From contig JAJZQX010000024.1 in assembly GCA_021806645.1 (NCBI GenBank), positions 1-33,803 of the forward strand: DNA of 33,803 nucleotides, in the 5' to 3' direction. Below the pieces are notes generated by a model. That model had not been told where the DNA came from, did no database searches, and saw nothing but the letters and a program-made list of their open reading frames with translations. The position numbers and the translations under genes are program-made. Numbering within the stretch: the first letter of the stretch is position 1; every line of letters begins with the position of its first letter. This DNA is from Myxococcales bacterium (lineage in GTDB: Bacteria; Myxococcota; Myxococcia; Myxococcales; Anaeromyxobacteraceae). Positions 7,389 to 15,845 of the stretch are shown here, in pieces.

Positions 7389-7470
7389 TCGCTCTTGCTG
7401 GAAGCCGTGCCACTGCGGATCATGCTGAACACCGAGGCGCCCCTCATGGGGGCGGCCACCACGCGGCGAC
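7389..7470 (+). pseudogene. Glucokinase-like C-terminal fragment
   Basis: The frame reads LLEAVPLRIMLNTEAPLMGA (part), which resembles the last 25 residues of bacterial glucokinases (PxRVVLNPxAxLLGAA). Nothing before about 7389 resembles the rest of a glucokinase and there is no stop at the expected end. It lies directly upstream of the gnd remnant, where a glk gene would make sense in a sugar-phosphate operon. The match is short, so the identity is tentative. Confidence 0.4.
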
Positions 7471-7518
7471 GTCCACGGCCAGCGGCCGTGCCGGCGTCTC
7501 CGGAAAGGCGGAGCGGAC

Positions 7519-7755
7519 ATGAGGATCGGGATGATCGGGCTGGGCAGGATGGGCGCCGAAGGGGCCGCCACGCCGGAGGACCTGCCGGGCCGGCTTCCTG
7601 AGCCGCGGGTAGTCTGGCTCATGGTGCCGCCCGGCGTGGTCGATGCCGCCATCGGTGAGTTCGCACCGCTCCTCTCGCGCTGGGAGTCCAGGTACGCGGA
7701 CAAGGTCCTGTCGGCCATGCGCGCCGCCTTCGGCGGCCACCGGGAGAAGCCGTGA
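7519..7755 (+). pseudogene. gnd: Miniature 6-phosphogluconate dehydrogenase with two internal deletions
   Basis: 78 codons made of three conserved pieces of the roughly 300-aa YqeC-type Gnd. Residues 1-13 (MRIGMIGLGRMGA) are the NADP-binding N-terminus; about 14-46 hold [19 protein letters not shown]; about 53-78 hold [20 protein letters not shown], the extreme C-terminus. The substrate- and catalysis-related central part is missing, as is the rest of the Rossmann domain, yet both joins keep the reading frame. The start has GGAG and a good context, and the stop overlaps the zwf GTG (GTGA). The product cannot be an active dehydrogenase, but the short frame is probably still translated and may couple translation into zwf. 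Confidence 0.8.
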
Positions 7756-9131
7756 CCGCCGTGCGCTCCGGGGCGCTGGTCTTCTATGGCGCGACCGGGG
7801 ACCTGGCCTTCAAGAAGATCTTCCCCGCGCTGCAGCGCATGGTGAAGGCCGGCGTGCTCGACGTGCCGGTGATCGGCGTGGCCCGCGGGGGCTGGACGCT
7901 GGAGCGGCTCAAGGCCCGCGCCCAGGCCAGCGTCGAGCAGCACGGCGGCGGCGTGGACCCGGTGGCTTTCCCCCGCCTCATGGGGCTGCTGCGGTACGTG
8001 GAGGGCGATTACTCGGCAGGGAGCACCTTCGAGGCGCTCCACGAGGCGATCGGTGACGCTCCGGACCCGGTCCACTACCTGGCCATCCCCCAGTCGCTCT
8101 TCGAGGTGGTGATCGAGCACCTGGGGCGGGCCGGTCGTGACTCGGGGGCGAGGCTGGTGCTGGAGAAGCCCTTCGGGACCGACCTGGCCTCGGCCCGGCG
8201 GCTCAACGCGGCCGTGCACAGGCGCTTCGACGAGCGGTCCATCTTCCGCATCGACCACTACCTCGGCAAGGAGGCGGTGCAGAACCTGGTCTTCTTCCGC
8301 TTCGCCAACACCTTCCTCGAGCCCATCTGGAACCGGCGCTACGTGGAGAACGTCCAGATCACCATGGCCGAGCCCTTCGGCGTCAAGGGGCGCGGCGCCT
8401 TCTACGACCAGACTGGAGCCATCCGCGACGTGGTGCAGAACCACCTGCTCCAGGTGCTCTCCAACATCGCCATGGAGCCGCCTCCCTCCAGCCACGACAC
8501 CGAGACGCTGCGCGACGAGAAGGTGAAGGTGCTGAAGGCCATCGCCCCGCTCGAGCACGCCCAGGTGGTGCGCGGCCAGGTGCGCGGCTACCTCGACGAG
8601 CCCGGCGTGGCCCCGGGCTCCAGCACCGAGACCTTCGCGGCCCTGGAGCTGGCGGTGCAGTCCTGGCGCTGGGACGGCGTGCCGTTCTACATCCGCACCG
8701 GCAAGAGCCTGCCGGTGGCGCGCACCGAGGTGGTGGTGAAGCTGCGGCGGCCGCCGCCCATCGCCGGCGTGCCGCTGGTGGCGAACCATGTCCGCTTCCA
8801 GCTCGGGCCCGAGTTCCAGATCGCGCTGGGCGCCTCGGTGCGCGAGCCCGGCGAGCGGAACGGTGGCCACCCGCTGGAGCTGCTGGCCAGCCACGATCAC
8901 GAGGGGGCCGAGACAGATCCGTACGCCGAGCTGCTCGGCGACGCCATGCGGGGGGAGACCTTCCGCTTCGCCCGGGAGGATTACGTCGAAGAGGCATGGC
9001 GGATCGTCGATCCGGTCCTTCGGGGCGGCCCGCCGCCCGTCACCTACGAGCCGGGAAGCTGGGGTCCTCCCGGGGCCCAGGCACTGGTGCCCGGCGGCTG
9101 GTTCGAGCCGGGTGGCGGGCGCGCGCCATGA
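7752..9131 (+). CDS. zwf: Glucose-6-phosphate 1-dehydrogenase
   Basis: 459 aa, slightly shorter than the usual 480-510. It oxidises glucose 6-phosphate to 6-phosphogluconolactone with NAD(P)+, opening the oxidative pentose-phosphate or Entner-Doudoroff route. Visible are the N-terminal nucleotide fold [28 protein letters not shown], and the active-site motif [13 protein letters not shown] with its catalytic region His-Tyr-Leu-Gly-Lys. The C-terminal domain has [18 protein letters not shown]. The GTG at 7752 overlaps the stop of the gnd remnant and the stop overlaps the pgl ATG, so the three form one operon. A second in-frame GTG at 7761 is possible as the start. Confidence 0.95.
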   Translation: MTAVRSGALVFYGATGDLAFKKIFPALQRMVKAGVLDVPVIGVARGGWTLERLKARAQASVEQHGGGVDPVAFPRLMGLLRYVEGDYSAGSTFEALHEAIGDAPDPVHYLAIPQSLFEVVIEHLGRAGRDSGARLVLEKPFGTDLASARRLNAAVHRRFDERSIFRIDHYLGKEAVQNLVFFRFANTFLEPIWNRRYVENVQITMAEPFGVKGRGAFYDQTGAIRDVVQNHLLQVLSNIAMEPPPSSHDTETLRDEKVKVLKAIAPLEHAQVVRGQVRGYLDEPGVAPGSSTETFAALELAVQSWRWDGVPFYIRTGKSLPVARTEVVVKLRRPPPIAGVPLVANHVRFQLGPEFQIALGASVREPGERNGGHPLELLASHDHEGAETDPYAELLGDAMRGETFRFAREDYVEEAWRIVDPVLRGGPPPVTYEPGSWGPPGAQALVPGGWFEPGGGRAP

Positions 9132-9823
9132 ACGAGGAGATCCTGCCCGATGCCGAGGCGGTGGCCCACCGGGCGGCGGCCGTGATCGCCGAGGCGGCCC
9201 GCGACGCGGTGGCGGCGCGCGGCCGGTTCGTCCTCGCCACCAGCGGCGGGGCGACGCCCTGGCGCATGCTCGAGGAACTGGCGACCGAGGAGGTCCCGTG
9301 GGACCGGGTCCACCTCTTCCAGGTGGACGAGCGGGTGGCGCCCGACGGCCACCCGGACCGGAACCTGACCCACCTGCGGGCGAGCCTGCTGGCGCGCCTC
9401 CCCCGGGCGCCGGCGGGCGTGCATGCCATGCCCGTCGAGGAGCCGGACCTGGCCGCGGCCGCCGCCGGCTACGCCTTGACGCTGCGGTCCGTGGCCGGCG
9501 AACCGCCGGTGCTCGACCTCGTTCACCTGGGCCTCGGCGCGGACGGACACACCGCCTCCCTGGTCCCCGGCGACGCGGCACTCTCCGCCGTCACCGACGT
9601 GGCGGTGACCGGCCCGTACCAGGGCCACCGGCGGCTCACGCTCACCTTCCCCGCCCTCTACCGGGCCCGCCGCATCCTCTGGGTCGTGACCGGCGCGGCC
9701 AAGGCCACCGCGCTGGCTCGCCTCCTCCAGGGAGATCGGGCCATCCCGGCGGGGCTGGTCCGGAACGATCGCGCGCTCGTCCTCGCCGACGTCGCCGCCC
9801 ACCTCGGCTCGCCCCTGCCGTGA
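9128..9823 (+). CDS. pgl: 6-phosphogluconolactonase
   Basis: 231 aa, normal for the DevB/SOL-type lactonase. It hydrolyses 6-phosphogluconolactone made by Zwf. Motifs include [16 protein letters not shown] (sugar-phosphate loop), the conserved [16 protein letters not shown], and [16 protein letters not shown]. The ATG at 9128 overlaps the zwf stop in ATGA. The gene ends 5 nt from the convergent end of the RND pump gene, leaving no room for a classical terminator. With gnd broken, the operon now makes 6-phosphogluconate but no longer encodes its oxidation here; a second gnd or an Entner-Doudoroff pathway elsewhere would be needed. Confidence 0.95.
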   Translation: MNEEILPDAEAVAHRAAAVIAEAARDAVAARGRFVLATSGGATPWRMLEELATEEVPWDRVHLFQVDERVAPDGHPDRNLTHLRASLLARLPRAPAGVHAMPVEEPDLAAAAAGYALTLRSVAGEPPVLDLVHLGLGADGHTASLVPGDAALSAVTDVAVTGPYQGHRRLTLTFPALYRARRILWVVTGAAKATALARLLQGDRAIPAGLVRNDRALVLADVAAHLGSPLP

Positions 9824-9828
9824 TCGGG

Positions 9829-12800
9829 CTACCGCTCCACCCCGCGGGCCGCCAGGGCCGGCAGGAGCCACAGCACCAGCGGACCCGAGAGCGCGAAGCC
9901 ACCGATGACGGCGATGGCCAGCGGCTGCATGAGCTGGCTGCCCTGGCCCAGCCCGACCGCCAGCGGGGCCAAGGCCAGGGCGCTCGCCAGCACCGTCATG
10001 GCCACGGGCCGCAGCCTCCGGCTCGAGGCGCGCACCCAGGCCTCCGGCCAGGCCAGGCCGGCGGCGGCCCCGAGGTGCGCCTCCCGCACCACGAAGATGG
10101 CGTTCTCCGCGGCGATTCCGGTCATCATGATCGCGCCCACGTAGCTCGAGACGTTGAGCGTCATGCCGGTGAGCCGCAGGGCCGCCAGGCTCCCCGCCAG
10201 GGCCGCCAGCGACGTGATCACGGTGGCCAGGGCCGAGCGCACGTCACCCGAGACGAGCAGCGTGATGACCCCGACCAGGACCAACCCCGCCAGGAGAACG
10301 TAGGCCAGGTCCCGGAAGGACGCCTGCTGCTGCTCGTACTGGCCGCCGAGCCGCATCGTAACGCCGGCGGGGAGGATGTGGGCGGCCTCGACCCGGCTCC
10401 GGATCTCGGCCACGGTCCCGCCCAGGTCGCGCCCGGCCAGCCGCGCGGTCACCGCCACGTAGGTGGCCAGGTTCTCCCGGTCGATCTCCGACTCGGGTGC
10501 GCCGGTTCGCACCTTCGCCAGGGTGGAGAGCGGGAGCAGGGCGCCCCTGCCGGTGCGCACCAGGAGCTCGCCGAGCGGCCCGCGGTGAGGCGCGAGCACG
10601 CGCAGGTCGTAGAGCCGGTCGCCGGACCGGATCTGGCCGGCCACGGTGCCGAGCAGGGCCGGGGCGACCGCCGCCTGGAGCGTCCCGGTCGAGAGTCCCT
10701 CGCGCGCCGCCGCCAGGGGATCGACCCGGATCTCCAGGGAGGGCCCGGCGACGACGATCCCGTCGAAGGAGTCCACCACGCCCCGCACCCGGGCCACGAT
10801 GGCCGCGACCTCGCGAGCCTTGCGCGACAGCACCTCCGGATCGCGCCCGAAGAGCTTGATGCTGATGGGCTGTGGCGCGCCTCCGGTGAGGTCGCCGATG
10901 TTGTCCTCGAGCAGCTGGCCGAATTCGGTGTGGAGCGCCGGCTCGACCACCGCCAGCCGGGCCCGGATGTCGCCGATGATCTCGTCGACCGGGCGGCGCC
11001 CCGATCGAGGCTTCAGGTTGATGACGTAGTCGCCCTTGTTCGGCTCGGTGATGAAGAAGCCGAGCTGGGTCCCGGTGCGCCTCGAGTAGCCCTTGACGTC
11101 GGGGATGGAGAGGATGACCTTCTCGGCCTGGCGCAGCATGGCGTCGGTGTCGGTGAGCGAGGTGCCCGGTGGCGACCAGTAGTCGAGGATGATCGCCCCC
11201 TCGTCCATGGCCGGGAGGAACTCGGTCCCGATGGTCCGGTACAGCGCCAGGGCCGCGAAGAGGAGCAGCAGCGCTCCCGAGACCGCCACCCACCGGCGCC
11301 GCAGCATGGCGCGGGTGACCCGGTCGTACCAGGCGGAGAGCCGCGCCCTCCAGGCGGCGGGAGGGGAGGCCGGCGCCCGCGGCAGCCCGCTTCCCGCCAG
11401 CGGCACCAGCACCAGCGAGACGACCAGGGAGGCGAGAAGCACCAGGACCATGGTCAGGGCCAGCGGCTTGAAGAAGGCCCCGGTGACGCCCGGCAGGAGC
11501 GCGAACGGGACGAAGACCGCCACGGTGGACAGGCTCGATCCCAGGATGGCGGGCCAGAGGTCGCCCAGCGCCGCGCGCACCGGGTGCGGTGAGCCGTCCT
11601 GCTCGGCACGGTGGATCCCCTCCACCACCACGATGGCGTCGTCGGCCGCGAGCCCCAGGGCCGCCGCGACACCGGCCAGGGTCATGAGGTTCACAGTCTG
11701 TCCAGTGGCCGCCAGGCCGAGCCCGGCCACCGCCACCGCCAGCGGGACCGCCAGCACGGCCACCAGGGTGGTGCGGACGCTGCGCAGGAAGAGGAACAGC
11801 ACCAGCGCGGCGAGCGAGATGCCGATGGCGATGGCGTCGCGGACCCCGGCCACCGATCCGGCCACGAAGCTGGCCTGGTCGTAGAAGGTGCTCCAGCGCG
11901 CCCCCGCCGGCAACAGCCCGGGCTCCTCCCGGAGGAGCCGATCGATCCCGCGGGCGATGGAGACGGTGTCGCCCGAGGGCTGGCGCAGGACGTTCAGCAA
12001 CACCGCCGGCTTGCCGTCGGCGGTGGTGCGCACGTAGCTCACCTCGTCCGCGACGCGAAGCGCGCCCAGGTCCGCCAGCGGGACCGGAGGGCCCTTGGCG
12101 GGGGCCACCGCCAGCGCGCCCAGCTCCGCGAGGTCGGCGACGCGCCCGTCCACCAGCGCCAGGTAGAGCTCGTGGTTCTGCTCCACCAGGCCGGCCGAGA
12201 TCACCAGGTGGTTGCGGCGGATGGCGTCCACCACGTCGGCCGGGGTCAGGCCACGGGCGGCCAGCTTCCGCTCGTCGAGGACCACCTGGAACTCACGCCT
12301 CCGGCCGCCCTGGATCTGCACCTGGGACACGCCCGGGATCCGAAGCAGGGCCGGCTTGAGCACCACCTCGGCGTGCGCCCGCAGGTCGGCCTCGGAAACC
12401 GTGTCGGAGGTCAAGGCGTAGCCCAGGATCGGGAACACCGAGGTGTTCATCCACTCGACGTCGATGTGGGCCCCGGCGGGGAGATCGGGCCGCACCCGCT
12501 CGGTCTCGGCCTGCACCCGTTGCAGGGCCGCCTGCATGTCGGTGCCCCAGCCGAAGTTCGCCGTGATCTCGGTCGAGCCCCTCGAGGTGACCGAGCGCAC
12601 CCGGTCGATCCCCGGGACGCGCAGGATGGCCTCCTCCAGCGGGCGGGTGACGGCCGGCATCATGTGCGCCGCGGGCACCTCGCCGGCGTCGGCGATGACC
12701 TTGACGATGGGAAAGGTGACCGACGGGAAGATGGAGGACGGCAGGCGCGACACCGCGAAGACCCCGCCCGCGGCCAGCAGGACGGCCAGCGCCACCAGCG

Positions 12801-12837
12801 CCGAGCGCCGCCGCCGGGCCAGCTCGACCAGGCTCAT
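9829..12837 (-). CDS. RND-family inner-membrane efflux transporter
   Basis: 1002 aa, typical length for an RND pump. One membrane segment near the N-terminus is followed by a large periplasmic loop, a six-helix block, a second loop and a second block. Helix 4 has GLAADDAIVVVEGIHRAE with the proton-relay pair Asp399-Asp400, as in drug (HAE) pumps. Helix 10 has GIAAENAIFVVREA, with Glu911 where AcrB-type pumps have Lys; a Glu here is, from memory, a feature of metal pumps such as CusA. GTEFLPAMDEGAI also recalls CzcA/CusA. The substrate is therefore unclear: heavy metal or hydrophobic compound. The ATG overlaps the stop of the adaptor gene (ATGA). Last gene of the operon beginning at 15711. Confidence 0.92.
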   Translation of the reverse strand: MSLVELARRRRSALVALAVLLAAGGVFAVSRLPSSIFPSVTFPIVKVIADAGEVPAAHMMPAVTRPLEEAILRVPGIDRVRSVTSRGSTEITANFGWGTDMQAALQRVQAETERVRPDLPAGAHIDVEWMNTSVFPILGYALTSDTVSEADLRAHAEVVLKPALLRIPGVSQVQIQGGRRREFQVVLDERKLAARGLTPADVVDAIRRNHLVISAGLVEQNHELYLALVDGRVADLAELGALAVAPAKGPPVPLADLGALRVADEVSYVRTTADGKPAVLLNVLRQPSGDTVSIARGIDRLLREEPGLLPAGARWSTFYDQASFVAGSVAGVRDAIAIGISLAALVLFLFLRSVRTTLVAVLAVPLAVAVAGLGLAATGQTVNLMTLAGVAAALGLAADDAIVVVEGIHRAEQDGSPHPVRAALGDLWPAILGSSLSTVAVFVPFALLPGVTGAFFKPLALTMVLVLLASLVVSLVLVPLAGSGLPRAPASPPAAWRARLSAWYDRVTRAMLRRRWVAVSGALLLLFAALALYRTIGTEFLPAMDEGAIILDYWSPPGTSLTDTDAMLRQAEKVILSIPDVKGYSRRTGTQLGFFITEPNKGDYVINLKPRSGRRPVDEIIGDIRARLAVVEPALHTEFGQLLEDNIGDLTGGAPQPISIKLFGRDPEVLSRKAREVAAIVARVRGVVDSFDGIVVAGPSLEIRVDPLAAAREGLSTGTLQAAVAPALLGTVAGQIRSGDRLYDLRVLAPHRGPLGELLVRTGRGALLPLSTLAKVRTGAPESEIDRENLATYVAVTARLAGRDLGGTVAEIRSRVEAAHILPAGVTMRLGGQYEQQQASFRDLAYVLLAGLVLVGVITLLVSGDVRSALATVITSLAALAGSLAALRLTGMTLNVSSYVGAIMMTGIAAENAIFVVREAHLGAAAGLAWPEAWVRASSRRLRPVAMTVLASALALAPLAVGLGQGSQLMQPLAIAVIGGFALSGPLVLWLLPALAARGVER

Positions 12838-13784
12838 GGCGCGGGCTCCACCGGGGTGGCCTCGGGTAGCCCGACCTGTCCTTCGACGATGACCGGGGTC
12901 CCGACCGCGAGCGCGGGCGCCAGCAGCTCCACCAGGCCGCCGTCCTCCAGCCCGGGCCGCACCTCGACCCAGTGGGCCTTCCCGTCCTGGACCACGGCGA
13001 TGCGCGCCACCCCGGTCAGGTCGTCCTTCAGGAGCGCGGCGGACGGCACCGCCAGGACCCCGGCGCGAGTCGCGACCACGAAGCGCGCCGTCCCGAAGAG
13101 TTCCGGAGCCAGGCGAGCCCCTTCGACGGGCGTCACGCGCACCGGCGTGACCCGGTCGGCGCCGGATGGCACGATGGCGGCGACGACGCCCTTGACGGGC
13201 CCGGGACGGGCGTCGAGCGAGAGCTCCACCAGGCCCCCGGGGTGGACCTTGGGCAGGTTGGCCTGCGGAAGGTCGGCGATGAAGACCACGCCCCGGTCGT
13301 CGGCGATGGACAGGACGTCGGCGTGGGCGCCGAGGAGGTCGCCCTCGGCGGCCTGGTGCGAGATCACCACGCCACCCTGCGAAGCGGTGAGCCGGCGCAC
13401 CACGCGGTTCGCCTCCGCGACGGCCAGCGCGCGTCGAGCTTCGGCGCGCTGGCGGTCGCCGCTGGCCGAGGCCACCATGGCGCGCGCGCCGTCCACCGCC
13501 CCCTGGCTGCTCTGGGCCACCACCTCGCCGAGCACCTGGCCGGGCACCACCCGGTCACCGTCCGTGACCGTGAGCCGGACCAGGACGCCGTCGAACGGGG
13601 CCCGGACGACCTGCACCCGCAGCGCGACCGTCCGCCCGGGTGCCGAGACGGTCTCGCGCAGGTCGGCGCGCGAGACCTCGCCCAGGCGGACGGGAGTGGC
13701 CCCGGGGGGCGGGGCGGCCTCCGGAGCCTGGCGGTTGCATGCTCCGGCGAGGACGGCGACGATCAGCGGCAAGGCGTGTCTCAC
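12834..13784 (-). CDS. Periplasmic adaptor (membrane fusion) lipoprotein of the RND pump
   Basis: 316 aa. A short signal with lipobox AGAC (ALPLIVAVLAGACNRQAPEA) indicates a lipid-anchored adaptor. The barrel-sandwich domain appears as VVRAPFDGVLVRLTVTDGDR, split by a helical hairpin (about 90-135, GDRQRAEARRALAVAEANRV), then GVVISHQAAEGDLL. The C-terminal half is the beta-barrel and membrane-proximal domain (VPSAALLKDD, ARIAVVQDGKAHWVEVRPG). It bridges the pump to the TolC-like channel. The GTG at 13784 overlaps the stop of the channel gene (GTGA). No Met/His-rich metal-binding extension is seen. Confidence 0.9.
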   Translation of the reverse strand: MRHALPLIVAVLAGACNRQAPEAAPPPGATPVRLGEVSRADLRETVSAPGRTVALRVQVVRAPFDGVLVRLTVTDGDRVVPGQVLGEVVAQSSQGAVDGARAMVASASGDRQRAEARRALAVAEANRVVRRLTASQGGVVISHQAAEGDLLGAHADVLSIADDRGVVFIADLPQANLPKVHPGGLVELSLDARPGPVKGVVAAIVPSGADRVTPVRVTPVEGARLAPELFGTARFVVATRAGVLAVPSAALLKDDLTGVARIAVVQDGKAHWVEVRPGLEDGGLVELLAPALAVGTPVIVEGQVGLPEATPVEPAP

Positions 13785-15085
13785 GGTGTGCTCCAGCGGA
13801 TGCGTTCGGCGTCCGCGACGCGCCAGGCGAACACCGCCTGGTTGTGGGCGATCCGGGCGTCGCGCCAGGCCGAGAAGGCGTCCAGCACCTCCAGCGACGA
13901 CGCGAGACCGCTCCGGTAGAGCGCCTGCACCTGGAGGTAGGCGTCCTCCGTGGGCGCCAGCGCGGCGGCGCGCTGGCCGATCTCGGCCAGGGATTGGGCG
14001 GCACCGACCTCCGACCGGACCAGGCCAAGGCGCACGGCGCGCCGGGTCAGCTCGAGCACGGCTCGCGAGGTGTCGCGCGCGACACGGGCCTGGGCCAGGC
14101 GGGCGCGGTAGAGCCCGAGGTCGAGGATGGGCCAGAACAGGTACACGGAGGCGGTCATCCCGGCCTGGGCGCCGAACCAGCCCGGAGGGTTGCCGGCGGC
14201 GGGGACGAGGCCGCCGCCCAGGACCCCGGCGTCGAGGACCAGGTCGAGTCGCGGCCGGCGGCCGGCGTGTGCCGCGTCGAGCGCGCGCTCCGACGCGAGC
14301 AGGTCGGTGCGTGCCGCCTCCAGGTCCGGCACCTCGCGAGCGGGGGCGCCGCCGGCGGCCTCCGACGGGGCCGGGAGGTCGCCGGCCGCGAGCGGCCCCT
14401 CCGGGGCCCGGCCCATGAGGTCGTTCAGCTCCACGCGCGCCTCGCCCATTCGCCGCCTGGCACCCAGCAGGTCGGCCCGCTCGGAGGCGAGGCGCGCGTC
14501 GGCGCGGAGCCGGTCGGCGGTCACTCCCTGGCCCGACGCGGCCCGCGAGGCCACCAGGCTCCGGTAGGCCAGCAGGCGCTCCAGCGCGACCGACCGGACG
14601 GTGACCTCCTCCTGGTCGGCGAGCAGCTCGGCGTAGCGGACCCGGACCTCCCGGTCCAGGTCCTTCTCGTCGAGCCGGGCCCTGGACCGGGCGGACCGCT
14701 CCCGCGCCCGAGCCGACGCCACCAGGGCGGTGTTCTCGCCGCCCGTGTAGAGCGGCTGACGCAGCACCACCTGGAGCCGATCCTCTCCGACGTCGATGCC
14801 ATACGGGCGCCCGGGTCCGTAGCGCAGGGCGCCCTCGACGGCCACCTGGGGCCCGAGGCGGGCGCGCGCCTCCAGGACGCGCTCGGCGGCCCCCGCGGCC
14901 ACGAGCGCCGAGACCGGGAGCCGCGCGTTCGCGGCGTGCGCCTCCGCAAGGGCGCGCTCCAGGGTGATCGGCTCCTGGCCGGCGGCGGAGCGCGCCAGGA
15001 CCATGCCGGAGAGGAGCACGAGGAGCTTCGGCCAGGGCGCCAAGGCCCGCGCCGGCCTGGCAGGCCGGCTGGTCCACCCGATCAT
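13781..15085 (-). CDS. TolC-family outer-membrane efflux channel
   Basis: 434 aa. A signal peptide (LLVLLSGMVLARSAAGQ) is followed by two OEP repeats rich in long amphipathic helices: ITLERALAEAHAANARLPVS, GALRYGPGRPYGIDVG and RQPLYTGGEN in the first, then PRLDLVLDAGVLGGG and LFWPILDLGLYRARLAQA in the second. This is the outer-membrane exit duct of the tripartite pump. Its ATG overlaps the stop of the upstream periplasmic protein gene, continuing the unbroken coupling of the operon. A basic N-terminal stretch before the hydrophobic core may mean the true start lies a few codons later. Confidence 0.9.
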   Translation of the reverse strand: MIGWTSRPARPARALAPWPKLLVLLSGMVLARSAAGQEPITLERALAEAHAANARLPVSALVAAGAAERVLEARARLGPQVAVEGALRYGPGRPYGIDVGEDRLQVVLRQPLYTGGENTALVASARARERSARSRARLDEKDLDREVRVRYAELLADQEEVTVRSVALERLLAYRSLVASRAASGQGVTADRLRADARLASERADLLGARRRMGEARVELNDLMGRAPEGPLAAGDLPAPSEAAGGAPAREVPDLEAARTDLLASERALDAAHAGRRPRLDLVLDAGVLGGGLVPAAGNPPGWFGAQAGMTASVYLFWPILDLGLYRARLAQARVARDTSRAVLELTRRAVRLGLVRSEVGAAQSLAEIGQRAAALAPTEDAYLQVQALYRSGLASSLEVLDAFSAWRDARIAHNQAVFAWRVADAERIRWSTP

Positions 15086-15711
15086 CGATGGGACCCTACG
15101 GGTTTCACGTGAACTGGACCGGCCAGCGCGGCCTCCAGGGCATCGACGCCTTCGAGCGCCTCGGCGGTGGCTGCCGCCAGGCGGGGCAGATCCCGGCCGG
15201 TGATGGACGCTTCGATCGCGTCGAGCTGCCGATCGAACGCGATCCGGGCAGGCGAGGCCGCCAGGGCCGGCAACCGGGTGAGGGCTCGCCAGACTCCCCT
15301 GGCTTCGGCCAGGGGGGGCGCGGCTCGATCGACGGCCCCCGCGTCGGCGGCGATCTGGACGTCACGCAACAGCAGGTCGAGTCGTTGCGGTCCAATCACC
15401 CGGAGCGGCAGGTAGGGGCCCAGCCGCTCGACGGCCCATGCGCACAGCCGGTTGGCCTCGATCCTGGTCCGGCTCACGTCGCCGCGCTCGACCGCGCGCC
15501 GCGCCTCCGCCAGCGTCGCCCGTGGCGCCTGGAGTTCCTTGGCCGGGAAGTCCGCCGCGAGCTGCGTCAGGGCGGTGTCCAGGCGCACCACCAGGCGGCT
15601 CGCCTCCACGTGATCGCGTGCGTCGTATAGGTCCTCGGCCAGCTCGGCGACGTTGGTCAGGGCCAGCGGGACCTGTCCCGCGAGCGTAAGGGCCACCAGT
15701 AGCGCCTTCAT
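15082..15711 (-). CDS. Periplasmic helical protein, first gene of the efflux operon
   Basis: 209 aa, not assigned to a family. It starts with a clear Sec signal peptide (MKALLVALTLAGQVPLALT) and is otherwise almost all helix, Ala/Leu/Arg-rich, with heptad-like patterns (LAEARRAVERGDVSRTRIEA, LLLRDVQIAADAGAVDRA). No catalytic or metal-binding motif is visible. The ATG at 15711 is chosen because it begins the signal peptide; an in-frame upstream ATG at 15750 would precede it with charged residues. It leads the operon and overlaps the tolC-like gene (ATGA), so an accessory or sensing role for the pump in the periplasm is likely but inferred. Confidence 0.75.
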   Translation of the reverse strand: MKALLVALTLAGQVPLALTNVAELAEDLYDARDHVEASRLVVRLDTALTQLAADFPAKELQAPRATLAEARRAVERGDVSRTRIEANRLCAWAVERLGPYLPLRVIGPQRLDLLLRDVQIAADAGAVDRAAPPLAEARGVWRALTRLPALAASPARIAFDRQLDAIEASITGRDLPRLAAATAEALEGVDALEAALAGPVHVKPVGSHR

Positions 15712-15752
15712 CAATGCCACCCTCCCGGGCCACGAAGGGCGGCCCGACACTC

Positions 15753-15798
15753 ATGTAAGCCTGGCACCATGAGGAGTCCCTGAGAAGCGGATGAGAAA
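15753..15798 (-). promoter_or_regulatory. Three 11-bp-phased half-sites and -10 box of the efflux operon
   Basis: On the plus strand TGAGGAG (15770-15776), TGAGAAG (15781-15787) and TGAGAAA (15792-15798) repeat with an exact 11-bp period, the spacing used by OmpR/PhoB-type regulators. On the minus strand the last half-site is followed by 11 nt and then TTACAT (15758 down to 15753), a plausible -10 box, with no normal -35. This is the layout of an activator-dependent promoter. The adjacent response regulator gene is the natural candidate to bind it. Confidence 0.65.
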
Positions 15799-15845
15799 TC
15801 GCTCATGCGCCGCCGGGCCGCGTCGGGCGTGCTAAGCGTGCAGCC

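Noticed and set aside
8788-11592. 934-codon plus frame crossing pgl and the RND pump gene
   Set aside because: It runs through three well-supported genes in other frames and has low-complexity composition.
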